A stretch of DNA of 21,299 nucleotides from Amanita rubescens. Lineage: Eukaryota > Basidiomycota > Agaricomycetes > Agaricales > Amanitaceae. Shown here piece after piece: positions 1 to 8,415 of this stretch. Made by a program: the position numbers and the translations under genes. Each line of letters starts with the position of its first letter. Position 1 is the stretch's first letter. The notes beneath the pieces were generated by a model. That model was not told the origin of the DNA, ran no database searches, and saw only the letters and a list, made by a program, of their open reading frames with translations. The DNA lies in assembly GCA_015039365.1 (NCBI GenBank), contig WION01000754.1:1-21299 (forward strand), given 5' to 3'.

Positions 1-681
1 CCGAGTTTCCCCACGCGCTCCATGAACTCGCCCTGCTGCATGAGAGGGGCATCGATAACGTCCTTTTCATCGACCTTGAGTATTCCGTTGAATTGTTAGC
101 ACAGGCTGCCGAATTGGGGTACGCACCAAGCGCTTATCGGTTAGGCGAGTGCTACGAGTACGGCAAGATGGGTTGTCCACAAGACGCTGCCTTGTCGATC
201 CACTATTATGTACGTCGGCTCTGTTTCCCATGAAATCCAATTTTTTGAACTATCCCCTAGAATATTGCAGCTCAGCAAAATCACAGAGAAGCATGCTTTG
301 CCTTGACAGCTTGGTACCTCGTCGGATCACCTGGAGTCTTGCCTCAGTCTGACACGGAAGCCTTCCTCTGGTCTCAAAAAGCTGCAGAGGCTGGATTGAC
401 GAAGGCAATGTATGCCGTTGGATACTTTCTGGAAGTCGGCATTGGAACGCCGCAAAACATGACAGAGTCAGTTTTTCCCTGATAAATTCCACGTGCTATC
501 CCTAACAACGGTCGGTTACAGGGCAATGTCATGGTACAAACGCGCGGCGGAAAGGGGTGACAAGCGTGCCGCACAGAGACTTAAAGGCCCCAACCAGCAC
601 CACGGAGGGCCAGGGTCTGTGTTGGATCGTGACGATTCGGAGGGTGGCAAGTCGAATGGAAAGGAATGTATCATCATGTAA
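1..681 (+). CDS. Sel1-repeat chitin synthase activator, Skt5/Chs4-like (3' part)
   Basis: The gene enters from the left edge, so its start is missing. I read exons <1-209, 261-466 and 522-681, separated by introns of 51 and 55 bp with GT...AG ends that keep the frame. The product has Sel1-type repeats: the alanine/glycine-spaced blocks AAELGYAPSAYRLGECYEYG, QKAAEAGLTKAMYAVGYFLE and YKRAAERGDKRAAQRL. These match the C-terminal half of fungal Skt5/Chs4 proteins, which bring chitin synthase III to the plasma membrane and activate it. After a charged, low-complexity tail of about 30 residues the protein ends in CIIM, a CaaX box whose final Met predicts farnesylation, as in yeast Skt5/Chs4. Repeats and CaaX are seen in the sequence; the membrane role is known for the family; the exact paralogue (Skt5 versus other Sel1 proteins) is inferred. 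Confidence 0.85.
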
Positions 682-1124
682 TGAATGACCCAGGTACGTA
701 ATCACATAGCGTTTGAGCCCCTCGATCATGATTTGGGTCAAGATTACGACCAACTAGAGATGTCATAGAGCAGATGCATGGACAGAGGTTTATAAAGCTT
801 AAAGGCATAATTTATCTTGCACCAGATATGGACTGGACTTTTTTTTCTTCTTTTCGTTCCCAAACTTTGACACTTCTTGACACACACACATTATTAATGG
901 ATTACAAGTGTACCTCATGTCATTATGTTAGCTGCTCATAGCATTCCATTATACCGATGCGACTCGGTGAGATGCAGCTATTTATGGTATAGTAGGATCG
1001 TGCAATAATGACATCATTTTGCGCCCAGCAAAAGATGAAACAGGTTGGTAATGTACTGAGTAAGCTACGTCCCTGGTGGATATAAAATTCAGAGCAAGTC
1101 GAGCCGACAATTCTCAAACTAGAC
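682..1124. promoter_or_regulatory. Intergenic region with candidate TATA box for the downstream oxidoreductase
   Basis: This gap separates the Sel1-repeat gene from the oxidoreductase gene. I see no convincing coding potential in it. A TATAAAA string at about 1081-1087 lies roughly 40 bp before the ATG at 1125, a plausible TATA box for a short leader. A run of five CA dinucleotides near 880-890 and a T-rich stretch near 839-855 may belong to the 3' region of the upstream gene. Confidence 0.35.
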
Positions 1125-2349
1125 ATGACAACTCCAAAGGAACACACCGCAATTGTCGCAACGGACGGAAAAGGACAAATCGACACCATCCAAGTCCCAA
1201 CGCCCGAACCTGGTCCAGGAGAAGTTCTAATCAAAGTCGACTACGCAGCGTTTATCGCTTTCGATACCTACATCACTGATATTGGATACTATGTATCAGA
1301 CTTTCCACATACCTTGGGCTTCGACGCTGCCGGAACCATTATCAAGGTCGGCGAAGACGTGAAGAACCTGCACATAGGCGATCGAGTGAGTACAAGTTAT
1401 ACTTTGGAAACGATAACGCGCTGATCGGGCGATACATAGGTCACCGCGTTCACATACGGCGCTTCGGCGCGAAAAGGCGCTCAGCAATTTATCGTCGCGC
1501 CCTACACCGTCTGCGCCAAAGTCCCAGACTCGCTCTCTCTCAAAGAGGCGGTGACGATTCCAGACAACTTTATCACGGCGTTTTATACCGTCTTTAACCA
1601 ATTGGAGATTCCACGTCCAGTCGTCTTTTCTGAAGGCCCCTACGCCTCCGAACGCGTTTATCCCTATCCTTGTGTATGGAGCCGGGACGATAGCTGGGCA
1701 ATATGCCGTCCAGCTGTTGCATTTGGCTGGGTACAAGAATATTATCGCGAACTGCGTCCGTGCGTAATCCACGAGCTTTTGAAATCGTTCGGTGCGACGC
1801 ATGTGTTTGATTACCGGAGCCCGACGTTGGAGGAGGACGTCGCGCGTGTAGTTGGTTCCGACGGCAAAGTGCCGATTGTGATTGACGGAGTTACGTCTGA
1901 AGGGACGCTCAAGATTATTGCGAAATTGGTTAGTCCCAAGGGTAAAGTCGCGTTGTTGCTTCCCGTAAAAGAGGGAGATTCTGTTGCGGTACACAAGGAT
2001 GGCGGACAGATGTTCTTAGAATATCCAGAGGAGAGAAATCCACTTCCAAAAGGTACAAAGTCAATTGGTGTTCGGACGTTCTTGTACCAGAACGTGAGTC
2101 TCTCGTTACGAAACGGAAAGTCAATTGATCTCATTGCGTGCTTTTTTATTTAGGATCCGTGGCTTAAAGAACATTTAATGCCAGACGTTTTACCAGAGCT
2201 CCTGGCGGCTGGATTAATCAAACCTTCTCGAGTGCGTTTGTTCGATAAAGGCCCGATTCTGGACCGGGATCAAAGAGGGTTTAGATCTGTTGAGAGATAA
2301 CAAAGTCAGTGGAGAGAAAGTGGTAGTAAAGATTGATCAAGATGCCTGA
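1125..2349 (+). CDS. Zinc-type medium-chain dehydrogenase / enoyl reductase family, frame disrupted by four +1 insertions
   Basis: Exons are 1125-1385, 1440-2093 and 2154-2349, with introns of 54 and 60 bp in phase 0. The N-terminus has the GroES-like fold typical of medium-chain dehydrogenases (PEPGPGEVLIKVDYAAF, then GFDAAG where zinc alcohol dehydrogenases have GHE). It therefore resembles the non-zinc quinone oxidoreductase / trans-enoyl reductase branch, which uses NAD(P)H. The nucleotide-binding motif YGAGTIAG lies near 1673-1696, but out of the frame of the exon start. Frame breaks sit in short runs: TTTT at 1626-1629, AA at 1750-1751, CC at 1769-1770 and GGG at 2266-2268. The first three sum to +3, so the ORF stays open with a garbled middle. 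The fourth gives a premature stop at 2299-2301 instead of the expected one at 2347-2349. Substrate unknown. Either a pseudogene or a real gene with consensus errors. Confidence 0.75.
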
Positions 2350-2364
2350 GTGTATAGTACGATT

Positions 2365-2409
2365 TTGAAATATGAAAGCCTCTACCTCGGCGGAACGTTC
2401 CGAGCTGTG
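2365..2409. promoter_or_regulatory. Conserved promoter element, copy 1 (CGG-N6-CCG palindrome)
   Basis: The perfect 12-bp palindrome CGGAACGTTCCG sits at 2391-2402 inside a 22-bp block (2383-2404) that is identical to 6392-6413. Similarity extends upstream (TTGAAA..ATGAAAG) and downstream (TGTG) to about 45 bp. CGG half-sites in inverted orientation 6 bp apart are the classical layout of sites for fungal Zn2Cys6 regulators. The element ends 38 bp before the ATG at 2441, against 40 bp in copy 2. The repeat and palindrome are seen; the regulatory role is inferred. Confidence 0.55.
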
Positions 2410-2440
2410 CCCACTGCTAACTTCGGGACCGCGCGGGTGG

Positions 2441-3605
2441 ATGGCGCAGAAGCCAATAATGTCTGTGCCTCCGCTACCGAAGATCGACGGAGACGCCCAC
2501 ATTATTCTCGACGTTTACACGCACAGTTCTCTCAGAAGTCACCTTGGAGCGAATGAATATTCGAATGATGAGTATGGCGACGCAGATCGCCTTGCGTTAC
2601 TAGGAAAGGAGGTTCTTGACTTGGCGATAACGCACTACTGGTATCGCAAGTTGCCTCAAATTTCCGCAGATCAGCTCATGGTGAGTATCCCCCCGTTCAT
2701 CGCCCATGCTAAAATTCGTTAATAATGTGTTATTTAGGTAAAACGGCTTGAGTCGCTGTCGGAAGAACGACTCAAAGAATGTATTAACGGGTACAACCTA
2801 GCCCGCAAACTGCGATATGCACCGAACGTCCCCGTGGATGCTGAGGTAAATCTTTACTTGGTCAACTGTACTTTACTCAACAGCACAGCTCAGATGTGTC
2901 GGTCCTTCCTTGACACTTACGTTGGAGTGCTATTCATTCGCAACGGGTTACCCGAGGTTCAAGACTTTGTGTCGAAGCTGATCGATCCAAACGCAACTCC
3001 AGAGGACACTGAAATGGTGATGGACACCGTTCTTTTGAATCCCAGGCTAGCTCCACCCCCGCCCACCCACCCACCGCCACCGCCACCTCCTCCTGATTAC
3101 AACACCCCTCCCGCAGGGTACAACAATGGGATATCCCTTGCTGTGTTTAATCAGGTCGCAACGCAAAGGGGCTTTGCAATCACCTGGTCTGCGGAATCAA
3201 CTGGTCCCCCTCACCTTCCCACATGGACGGTCAGATGCTGCTGTGAGTATCGAGACCCCCATTTATTGATTGATCGATTGATTGAAAAATAATGGCCAAG
3301 TGAACGGTATAGAGAAAGGACGTGGCACCGGCAGAAGCCAGAAAAGCGCAAAAGAAGATGCGGCTCGACATGCATGGACCATAATGAATGGCTTTTCCTG
3401 TAGGCCCCCCATACACTTCTCTAATATTGCATATGGACTCATTCTTAAGCAGATTAACGTTATTTTGCTTTGGAATGGATTTTGGACAACGCAACCTTGT
3501 TCCCAATCTCATGTAAGATGGTTCATGTTTGCCTGGAGCTCAATTGAAATAATTGGATGTCTAAACATGGCATTTAGACATCCAATTATTATGATGGAAC
3601 ACTGA
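2441..3605 (+). CDS. RNase III-fold plus dsRNA-binding-domain protein, probably non-catalytic
   Basis: Proposed exons are 2441-2680, 2738-2845, 2894-3242 and 3301-3605. The first domain resembles an RNase III fold (VYTHSSLRSHLG, then DADRLALLGKEVLDLAITHY), but the signature RLEFLGD reads RLALLGK, and the second catalytic block normally containing D..FE reads CRSFLDTYVG. The metal-binding carboxylates appear lost. A proline-rich linker (eight consecutive prolines near 3076-3099) precedes a dsRBD: AVFNQVATQRGFAITW, then NGIEKGRGTGRSQKSAKEDA with the expected basic and alanine residues. The family includes mitoribosomal mL44/MrpL3 and other inactive RNase III-like proteins; I see no clear mitochondrial presequence. 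The start could also be 2372 or 2459. The tail after about 3395 is not typical of a dsRBD and runs through an inverted repeat, so the 3' end is uncertain. Confidence 0.7.
3548..3590. repeat. Perfect 18-bp inverted repeat with 7-nt loop
   Basis: The arm at 3548-3565 is the exact reverse complement of 3573-3590, separated by CATGGCA. It could form a strong hairpin in RNA or a cruciform in DNA. It lies at the 3' end of the RNase III-like gene, within the last open frame or in its 3' UTR. Possible roles are 3'-end formation or an RNA structural element, or it may be the remnant of a small inverted-repeat element. No target-site duplication is obvious. Confidence 0.7.
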
Positions 3606-3756
3606 GCAATTTTTTTCATACTAAGGCGAGAACTTAGATAATATGTAACTATGTTTTATATGTGAACTTCATGTGGAATGCACAACATGCAATATGGTCG
3701 CTGGTCGTATGTGAGCGCAATTCCAAAATGCTTAGGCTTGGACGGAGAGTCATCAT

Positions 3757-4839
3757 TCACCGATTACCGTGATTCGCCACTGCGGCTGGGTTCTTAGTTT
3801 GGCTTAAGTTACCTTCCTTGTCCCTCTCCATCTCGTCCACGCTCTCCTGATACTGCGCAATGTTTTGCTCTTGGAGGTAGCGTCCTATCCGTGCAGTATC
3901 GGCAACAAGATGGATAAAATTGTCATCTTGGAGAGATTTCATAAGTTTGTCTTCGCAACAGTGTGTTTGCGCTCCCGTAGATCGACTTCTTTCTGTAATG
4001 AGGACGCAAGGTCTTCGACGGCTTCCACAGCTGTAACTTGCACTTCCTAATTTTGCGAAGGATATAGTTAACTCAAAACAAGATTAAGACACTAACTGCA
4101 TAGTATGCCTTCGCGTTCATAGTAATCATACCATTGAAGCATCTCGAATCGTCCTTGTTCTTCTCGGTTTCCTCAACCAAATCCCTTTCACGTTTACGTC
4201 AGTGATAGCGAGATGATCCTTGAAGGAGCACGAACGATTCTGTCCTCGAGCTTTTCCGCGGCAATCAAGGCTTTCTGGATGTAAAAATTACCAAAGATGG
4301 GATGTGGCTCGTACATAACTGTTTTTCAGCTTAAGGTACTAATCCTCAGCCTCACGTTTCAGTCTTCTAACGTGCTTTGATGTATATCATCAAGAGCGTA
4401 CCTATTCGGCGCAATCGATCAGAATGCGATAGAACATGGCAACGGGACTTGTATATAGTTCCGAGCTAGTACCCTCACCGTTCACGACGCGTCCTGACTC
4501 GTCTGGCTTCCCTCTTATCATCTCCTCCACGTTCTCGTAGCAGTGTTAGAGTGATTGAGAGGTCGACGCGAGAGCCGACAGCTGTCTAGGCCAGGCCTTG
4601 AAATATTCCGAGGACCGGTTTTGACTCCAAGTCGTCCTCATCTTTTGAAGCCTGTTATATGCACATGGATACCGTTAAGTAAAATTGATCGGCGAAACGG
4701 CGAGGAAAGAAAGAGAAAGAAAAGGGCTGTGGATTTACCATTGACCGAGCTGCGCTTACGCAGCTGTTCTTCCCTTCTCTCGTTCTCCAGTCCCCACCTC
4801 GACCCTCCCTAACCCCTCTGTTGTGCTCTTCTCGATCAT
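3757..4839 (-). pseudogene. Fragmented coiled-coil protein gene, several frame breaks
   Basis: No single long frame exists, but charged, heptad-like segments line up on the minus strand in order. These are: ATG at 4839 leading to ENERREEQLRKRSSVNG (to 4739); about 4538-4402, ending ELYTSPVAMFYRILIDCAE; RLKREAED near 4360-4335; KALIAAEKLEDRIVR from 4274; RKRERDLVEETEKNKDDSR and onward, 4198-4097; EVQVTAVEAVEDLASSLQKE from 4046; and a last piece ending at 3757. Plausible GT...AG introns lie between several pieces (for example 4738-4652 and 4096-4047). Extra bases appear needed in at least two runs (GGGG near 4785-4795, and near 3960-3965) to join the frames. I do not recognise the family; the composition suggests a coiled-coil scaffold protein. 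It may be a decayed gene or a real gene with consensus errors. Confidence 0.4.
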
Positions 4840-5123
4840 AGTGCTGCAGCAGAAGCGATCAAAAGGTGATAGAGCTAGCAGGGGCAGGAGTACCAATTGT
4901 GGGACCAAAACGACTAACGTCACTAATGGATCAGCATACTAGCTTCGTAATTCCGAAAAGTCCGCTTTGAGATTCCTAGGCAGTAGACGACACTGATACT
5001 ATAGAACTGCGCTGAGCAGTAACTAGTAACCCTACACTAGGTTTACAAAACTATCTATACCTCATCCAAACATTCCAGACATTTATGCAAACCGCTAAAA
5101 CTACAGCACATGGTCCTACAGTG
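4840..5123. other. Intergenic stretch without recognised features
   Basis: Between the fragmented coiled-coil gene (start near 4839, minus) and the stop of the next minus-strand gene at 5124. Both strands are broken by frequent stops and I see no RNA gene or repeat. It must hold the promoter of the coiled-coil gene and the 3' end of the neighbour. Confidence 0.4.
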
Positions 5124-6198
5124 CTATTGGGGCCGGCCAAAGCTAGACAGTGTGTGAGCGTTTGGATATTCCCTCTTTGAGCAATAACTTACAGCTGCAA
5201 AACTTTCATTATATCGCAGCTGGATAGCAGTGATATCCTGTGGCGTGGCAGCTCCTATGCGAAATAGAAACATCTTGCCACGTTGGAATAAGACATTTCT
5301 CCAGCTTTCGGCTTGCTCAAGGATGGCGATTTCATTATCATTGGCTAAGATTAGCCTGATAATTCTCGTGGTCGAATAGACGAACCAGAAGCAGTTTTCC
5401 TGGAATGCGTTGTAGTGTGGGGTATAGTCGGAGACTGAACGGAGAACACATGCAAGTTGGACCATATTCATTTGAATGTTTTGGCCAAGGACAGTTGGTC
5501 TAAGTCTCCAGATCGTTGTTGACCAGTACGGTTCCGGTGTTGCATGACTGCAGATGATTCGATCGTTCGAGGTCCCAGAAGACATCGAGGAGCCGAAAAT
5601 AGTCCTATCGACAAGGATGAAAAAAGAGCGTTCTGGTTTCATGGTAGAGTCTGGAGCTGGAATGTGCCGGATTTCCACAATGAGTGCCTCGTGCTGTATG
5701 AACAGATATCGTTTGACGATTGATATTTCATGAATCCAATACTCCTGGGGTCGAGGTAGGCCAGAATAGGAACGTTCGTACAGCCGATAGACCGTCTCTG
5801 AAAACAGCCCAACATTATGGCGCGTTGACAGTATATCAAAGAATTGTTCAGCCATTGGTATATGAGGGGGGTGGGGAAAGAAGGTGGTCAGTTTAATGAC
5901 CTTCGCTTCACCTGCCATTTTATAATCTGAGAGAGCGGCGACTGGTGGTGTCATGGTTGGTTCTGATCGTTTTCGTCAGTCATCATCAATTATCGATCAA
6001 GTGCAGTTTTGACGTACAGTAAAAGTTGATGTTCAAGTTGTGGGCAGGCAGTAAGAGCCCAAGACAAGGGGTGTTCACCCTATGCTTGGTCTCACCTATC
6101 CGCTGCAGCCAATCAACTATGGCTGACAGCTCAGCGAAGTCAATACCCGTGGTGCCTGCGGGTACGCCGCCGGTCACTGCGCGTATGCTGCTCTCCAT
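5124..6198 (-). CDS. Uncharacterised protein with QHEAL and ENCFWF motifs
   Basis: I propose two exons: 6198-6096 and 5962-5124, with a 133-bp GT...AG intron, giving 313 residues in frame. The upstream exon begins at ATG 6198. If it is not used, the alternative start at 5954 gives 276 residues. I do not recognise the family. The sequence is soluble, without a signal peptide or membrane segment. Two features stand out: a strand-like segment with histidine (FIQHEALIVEI, near 5690-5660) and, about 110 residues later, YNAFQENCFWFVY (near 5427-5389). A His-containing strand plus an Asn-Cys-aromatic helix start resembles the order seen in circularly permuted papain-like folds such as LRAT (NCEHF), but that is only a hypothesis. 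The frame is unbroken, unlike its neighbours. It is divergent from bL10m, with about 250 bp between start codons. Confidence 0.65.
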
Positions 6199-6375
6199 GG
6201 CTGATGGGCGCGTCTACACAGTTTGATGGCCTCCTCGAGACTGCCCACGCGTATACAGGCGCAGCAGGCTTCTTTTGTAGCTCTACGTGTTGCCTGGGAG
6301 TGAAAAAATTGACATGCGGGTGACCTCGGTCTAACCCACCGAGAGTGGTCTGGTCCTGAGTATATATGTGAAGTA

Positions 6376-6418
6376 TTGAAATGAAAGTCTGTACCTCGGC
6401 GGAACGTTCCGAGTTGTG
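6376..6418. promoter_or_regulatory. Conserved promoter element, copy 2 (CGG-N6-CCG palindrome)
   Basis: CGGAACGTTCCG at 6400-6411 lies in a 22-bp block (6392-6413) identical to the copy at 2383-2404. The flanks match too: TTGAA-ATGAAAG before it and TGTG after it. It ends 40 bp before the proposed bL10m ATG at 6452. The flanking gaps and substitutions are not codon-like, so I read it as DNA- or leader-level conservation. It lies in the divergent gap between bL10m and the minus-strand gene starting at 6198 and could serve either. Confidence 0.55.
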
Positions 6419-6451
6419 GTGGTCGACCGTGGGAGTCTCCTCCACGCGAAA

Positions 6452-7331
6452 ATGCTCAACGCGCTCCGTCATCGCGGTTCGTCACAGGCAGTGTCAACGG
6501 CTTCTCTAATACCGAGCTCATCTCGCGGATACGCCATCTCTGTTCAGCCTGTACAACCACTTTCAGGAAGAACAGGACCCCGCACATTCAAGGGCAAAAA
6601 AGCGTTCCAGTACAACTGGTACACGAACATTCTTAACGAGACCAATGGCGCCCCCTTGTTATTCCTCAATCATGCAGACTTCTCCGCAGAGCGGTATATC
6701 AAGCTGCGCCAAGACATTGCTGCTGCTGCCAGTCGCATTCGACCTCCATCGCTTAGCGCACCTACACCAGCGCCCATTATTCCCCAGCCCAAGCTGACAG
6801 CAATTCGGACAGCCATTTTTGGTGCTGCCCTACGAGACTATCCAGATGTCAACATGGACGAGGTGGAAAAAATGTTGGAAGGAACAAGCGGGAGCTTTGC
6901 CGTCCTCTCTCTACCCAGCTTTGATCCTCCTTTGCTCGCTGCTGTCTTGCGTGCTATGGAAAAATCCGTACCACCTCGTCCTCCCAAGACTGAAGAAGAT
7001 ATCAAGCGCGCGCTGGCGGAGAAGAATGCGGACCCGGAGAATCCGGGTAGACGGGTGAAGAAGCAGCGGCCGTTGTTGACGCCGGATTTGAGACTTGTGG
7101 GGGCGTTTATTGAGGGAAAGGTGTTCTTACCTCCGGGAGTAGGCCGATGCGTCGAAGTTGCCGACGTTGGATACGCTGAGAGCACAGATTGTGGGATTGT
7201 TGAGCCAGCCGGGCATGCAGATTGCAGCGTTGCTGAACGAGGCTGGTGGTGCCAAGTTGGCGCGGACGCTGGAGGGATTGAAGAAAAGTATGGAAGAAGA
7301 GGCCGGCGGGACGCCACCGCCGTCATCGTAG
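6452..7331 (+). CDS. Mitochondrial large-subunit ribosomal protein bL10m (frameshifted near the 3' end)
   Basis: This appears to be the mitochondrial form of bacterial L10 (yeast Mrpl11), part of the stalk base of the mitoribosome. The chosen start at 6452 gives MLNALRHRGSSQAVSTASL and onward, a basic, serine-rich presequence without acidic residues; the in-frame upstream ATG at 6416 adds acidic residues and is less likely. The middle carries the expected N-terminal L10 fold (QYNWYTNILNETNGAPLLFL) and VGAFIEGKVF. At CC 7144-7145 one extra base shifts the frame. The family-like C-terminus (DASKLPTLDTLRAQIVGLL, then LARTLEGLKKSMEEEA) lies in another frame and ends at TAG 7329-7331. As written, the ORF instead runs to 7438 with an unrelated tail of about 98 residues. 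No introns seen. Because bL10m is normally required for mitochondrial translation, a consensus error is the simpler explanation. Confidence 0.8.
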
Positions 7332-7468
7332 ATGGAATACCTTTCTGGATTAATTGTCCCGGGTCATGGGTTGCTCATGCTGATGCTGTCCTCGAGACAT
7401 ACGATTCACAGATTCTCATCAATCCACATCCCTATTAATAGAAGGGACCACAGTTCCTGTTAATAAAT

Positions 7469-7565
7469 AACGTTAACGTTAATTCTCCGGTGTATCGGAG
7501 ATTGTGCCATATTGCTAAGCTGCCTACAGACACTGACAATTCTAGCTAGCTCTCCGTTGTCGGAG
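7469..7565. repeat. Cluster of short dyads downstream of bL10m
   Basis: Three small palindromic units lie here. AACGTTAACGTT (7469-7480) is a perfect 12-bp palindrome. TCTCCG-GTGTAT-CGGAGA (7484-7501) is a hairpin with 6-bp arms. TCTCCG-TTGT-CGGAG (7551-7565) is a second hairpin. The two hairpins and their following bases (ATTGT and GTTGT) are near-identical, as if duplicated. They could act in 3'-end formation of bL10m or be everted CCG/CGG protein-binding sites. The function is unknown. Confidence 0.45.
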
Positions 7566-8415
7566 GTTGTTTTAAGCTTTGACTGTTGCGGTCCACATGC
7601 TTACTCGCAGTGAGTCACTACTAGTCGCTAACATTGTAAGAGACCGCGTCGTTTCATGTCAGTCCGGTGCCGAAACGGTAACTTACCCTCATGTGCTGCA
7701 TCACATCCTCTTTGGCAGGTAATTGCGCGTCGAGTCAGCCGGCGGCACGGCTCGTTGATTTTGAGTGCAACAGCTACACACACATTTTTACATCACGAAG
7801 CTTATGTAAGTAGTCATCGATCGAACGCTGAGAAAGACAGGACCGATTGCGACAAAATGGCCATAGCCCCTTAATTGTGGAGCAACTTCCGAGTATGGTT
7901 TAGTTCAGTTACCTGAACATTTGCACCTTTTTGGTATCTCGCTAAATTCTAGCATGGGAGTCCAGGACACGATTTTACAACAAATACAGTCTACAGCTAA
8001 GTAATACAGTATTTTCAACAGGAATAGGCAATTTGGGAGGATAAATATGAGCGAAAGGAAACAAAGGCACGGTGCCGGTCGCGTTTCATCAAAGATAGAA
8101 TATTTCACAACGCCGCGCTGTTCTCAGGATAACTTGACACCGCGGGAACGTATACGAGACAAACCTTACGTTACATAACCGAGCCGGAAGGTATCCGACT
8201 CGTGCAAGACGCGAGTAGTAGAGGCAAGAAAAGGTTTCTTGACCGGAAATCGAACCACTAGTCACGCGAAGTGCGGTAAAAATGGCCGAGAACATACGTA
8301 TCTAGGCGGACTCTTCAAATGACCGACTATTGTTTAGCCACAGCGGACCGATTAGATCATCGATGAACCAATACTGGTGTGGTCAGCGGTCTCAAGACAC
8401 ATTTTCCATTACGCA
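7566..8415. other. Intergenic region upstream of the ABC transporter, no gene recognised
   Basis: This is the longest gene-free stretch of the window. Short open frames exist on both strands (for example 7656-7874 plus, 7905-8295 minus) but show no family resemblance or splice-linked continuation. I find no tRNA, repeat array or transposon end. It probably carries distal regulatory sequence of the transporter gene; I could not identify a clear drug-response element. Confidence 0.4.

Noticed and set aside
1296..1994. 232-codon minus-strand ORF opposite the oxidoreductase
   Set aside because: It is a shadow of GC-biased codons on the coding strand; the plus strand carries recognisable family motifs.
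2372..2440. Both copies of the palindromic element can be read as a shared peptide start (MK..TSAERSEL)
   Set aside because: Substitutions fall at non-synonymous positions, the frames diverge at once after the block, and an indel lies in the flank. The conservation fits a DNA element better than a peptide.
3261..3287. TTGATTGATCGATTGATTG repeat
   Set aside because: A short simple repeat inside an intron of the RNase III-like gene; nothing suggests function.
4555..4812. 85-codon plus-strand ORF rich in Arg/Ser
   Set aside because: It overlaps the segments of the minus-strand coiled-coil gene and has no domain character.
7656..7874. 72-codon plus-strand ORF in the long intergenic region
   Set aside because: No family resemblance, no supporting splice continuation, and a length expected by chance.
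8245..8256. GGTTCGATTTCC on the minus strand, resembling a tRNA B box
   Set aside because: The T-loop would have one base too many, and no acceptor stem, anticodon arm or A box could be found upstream.
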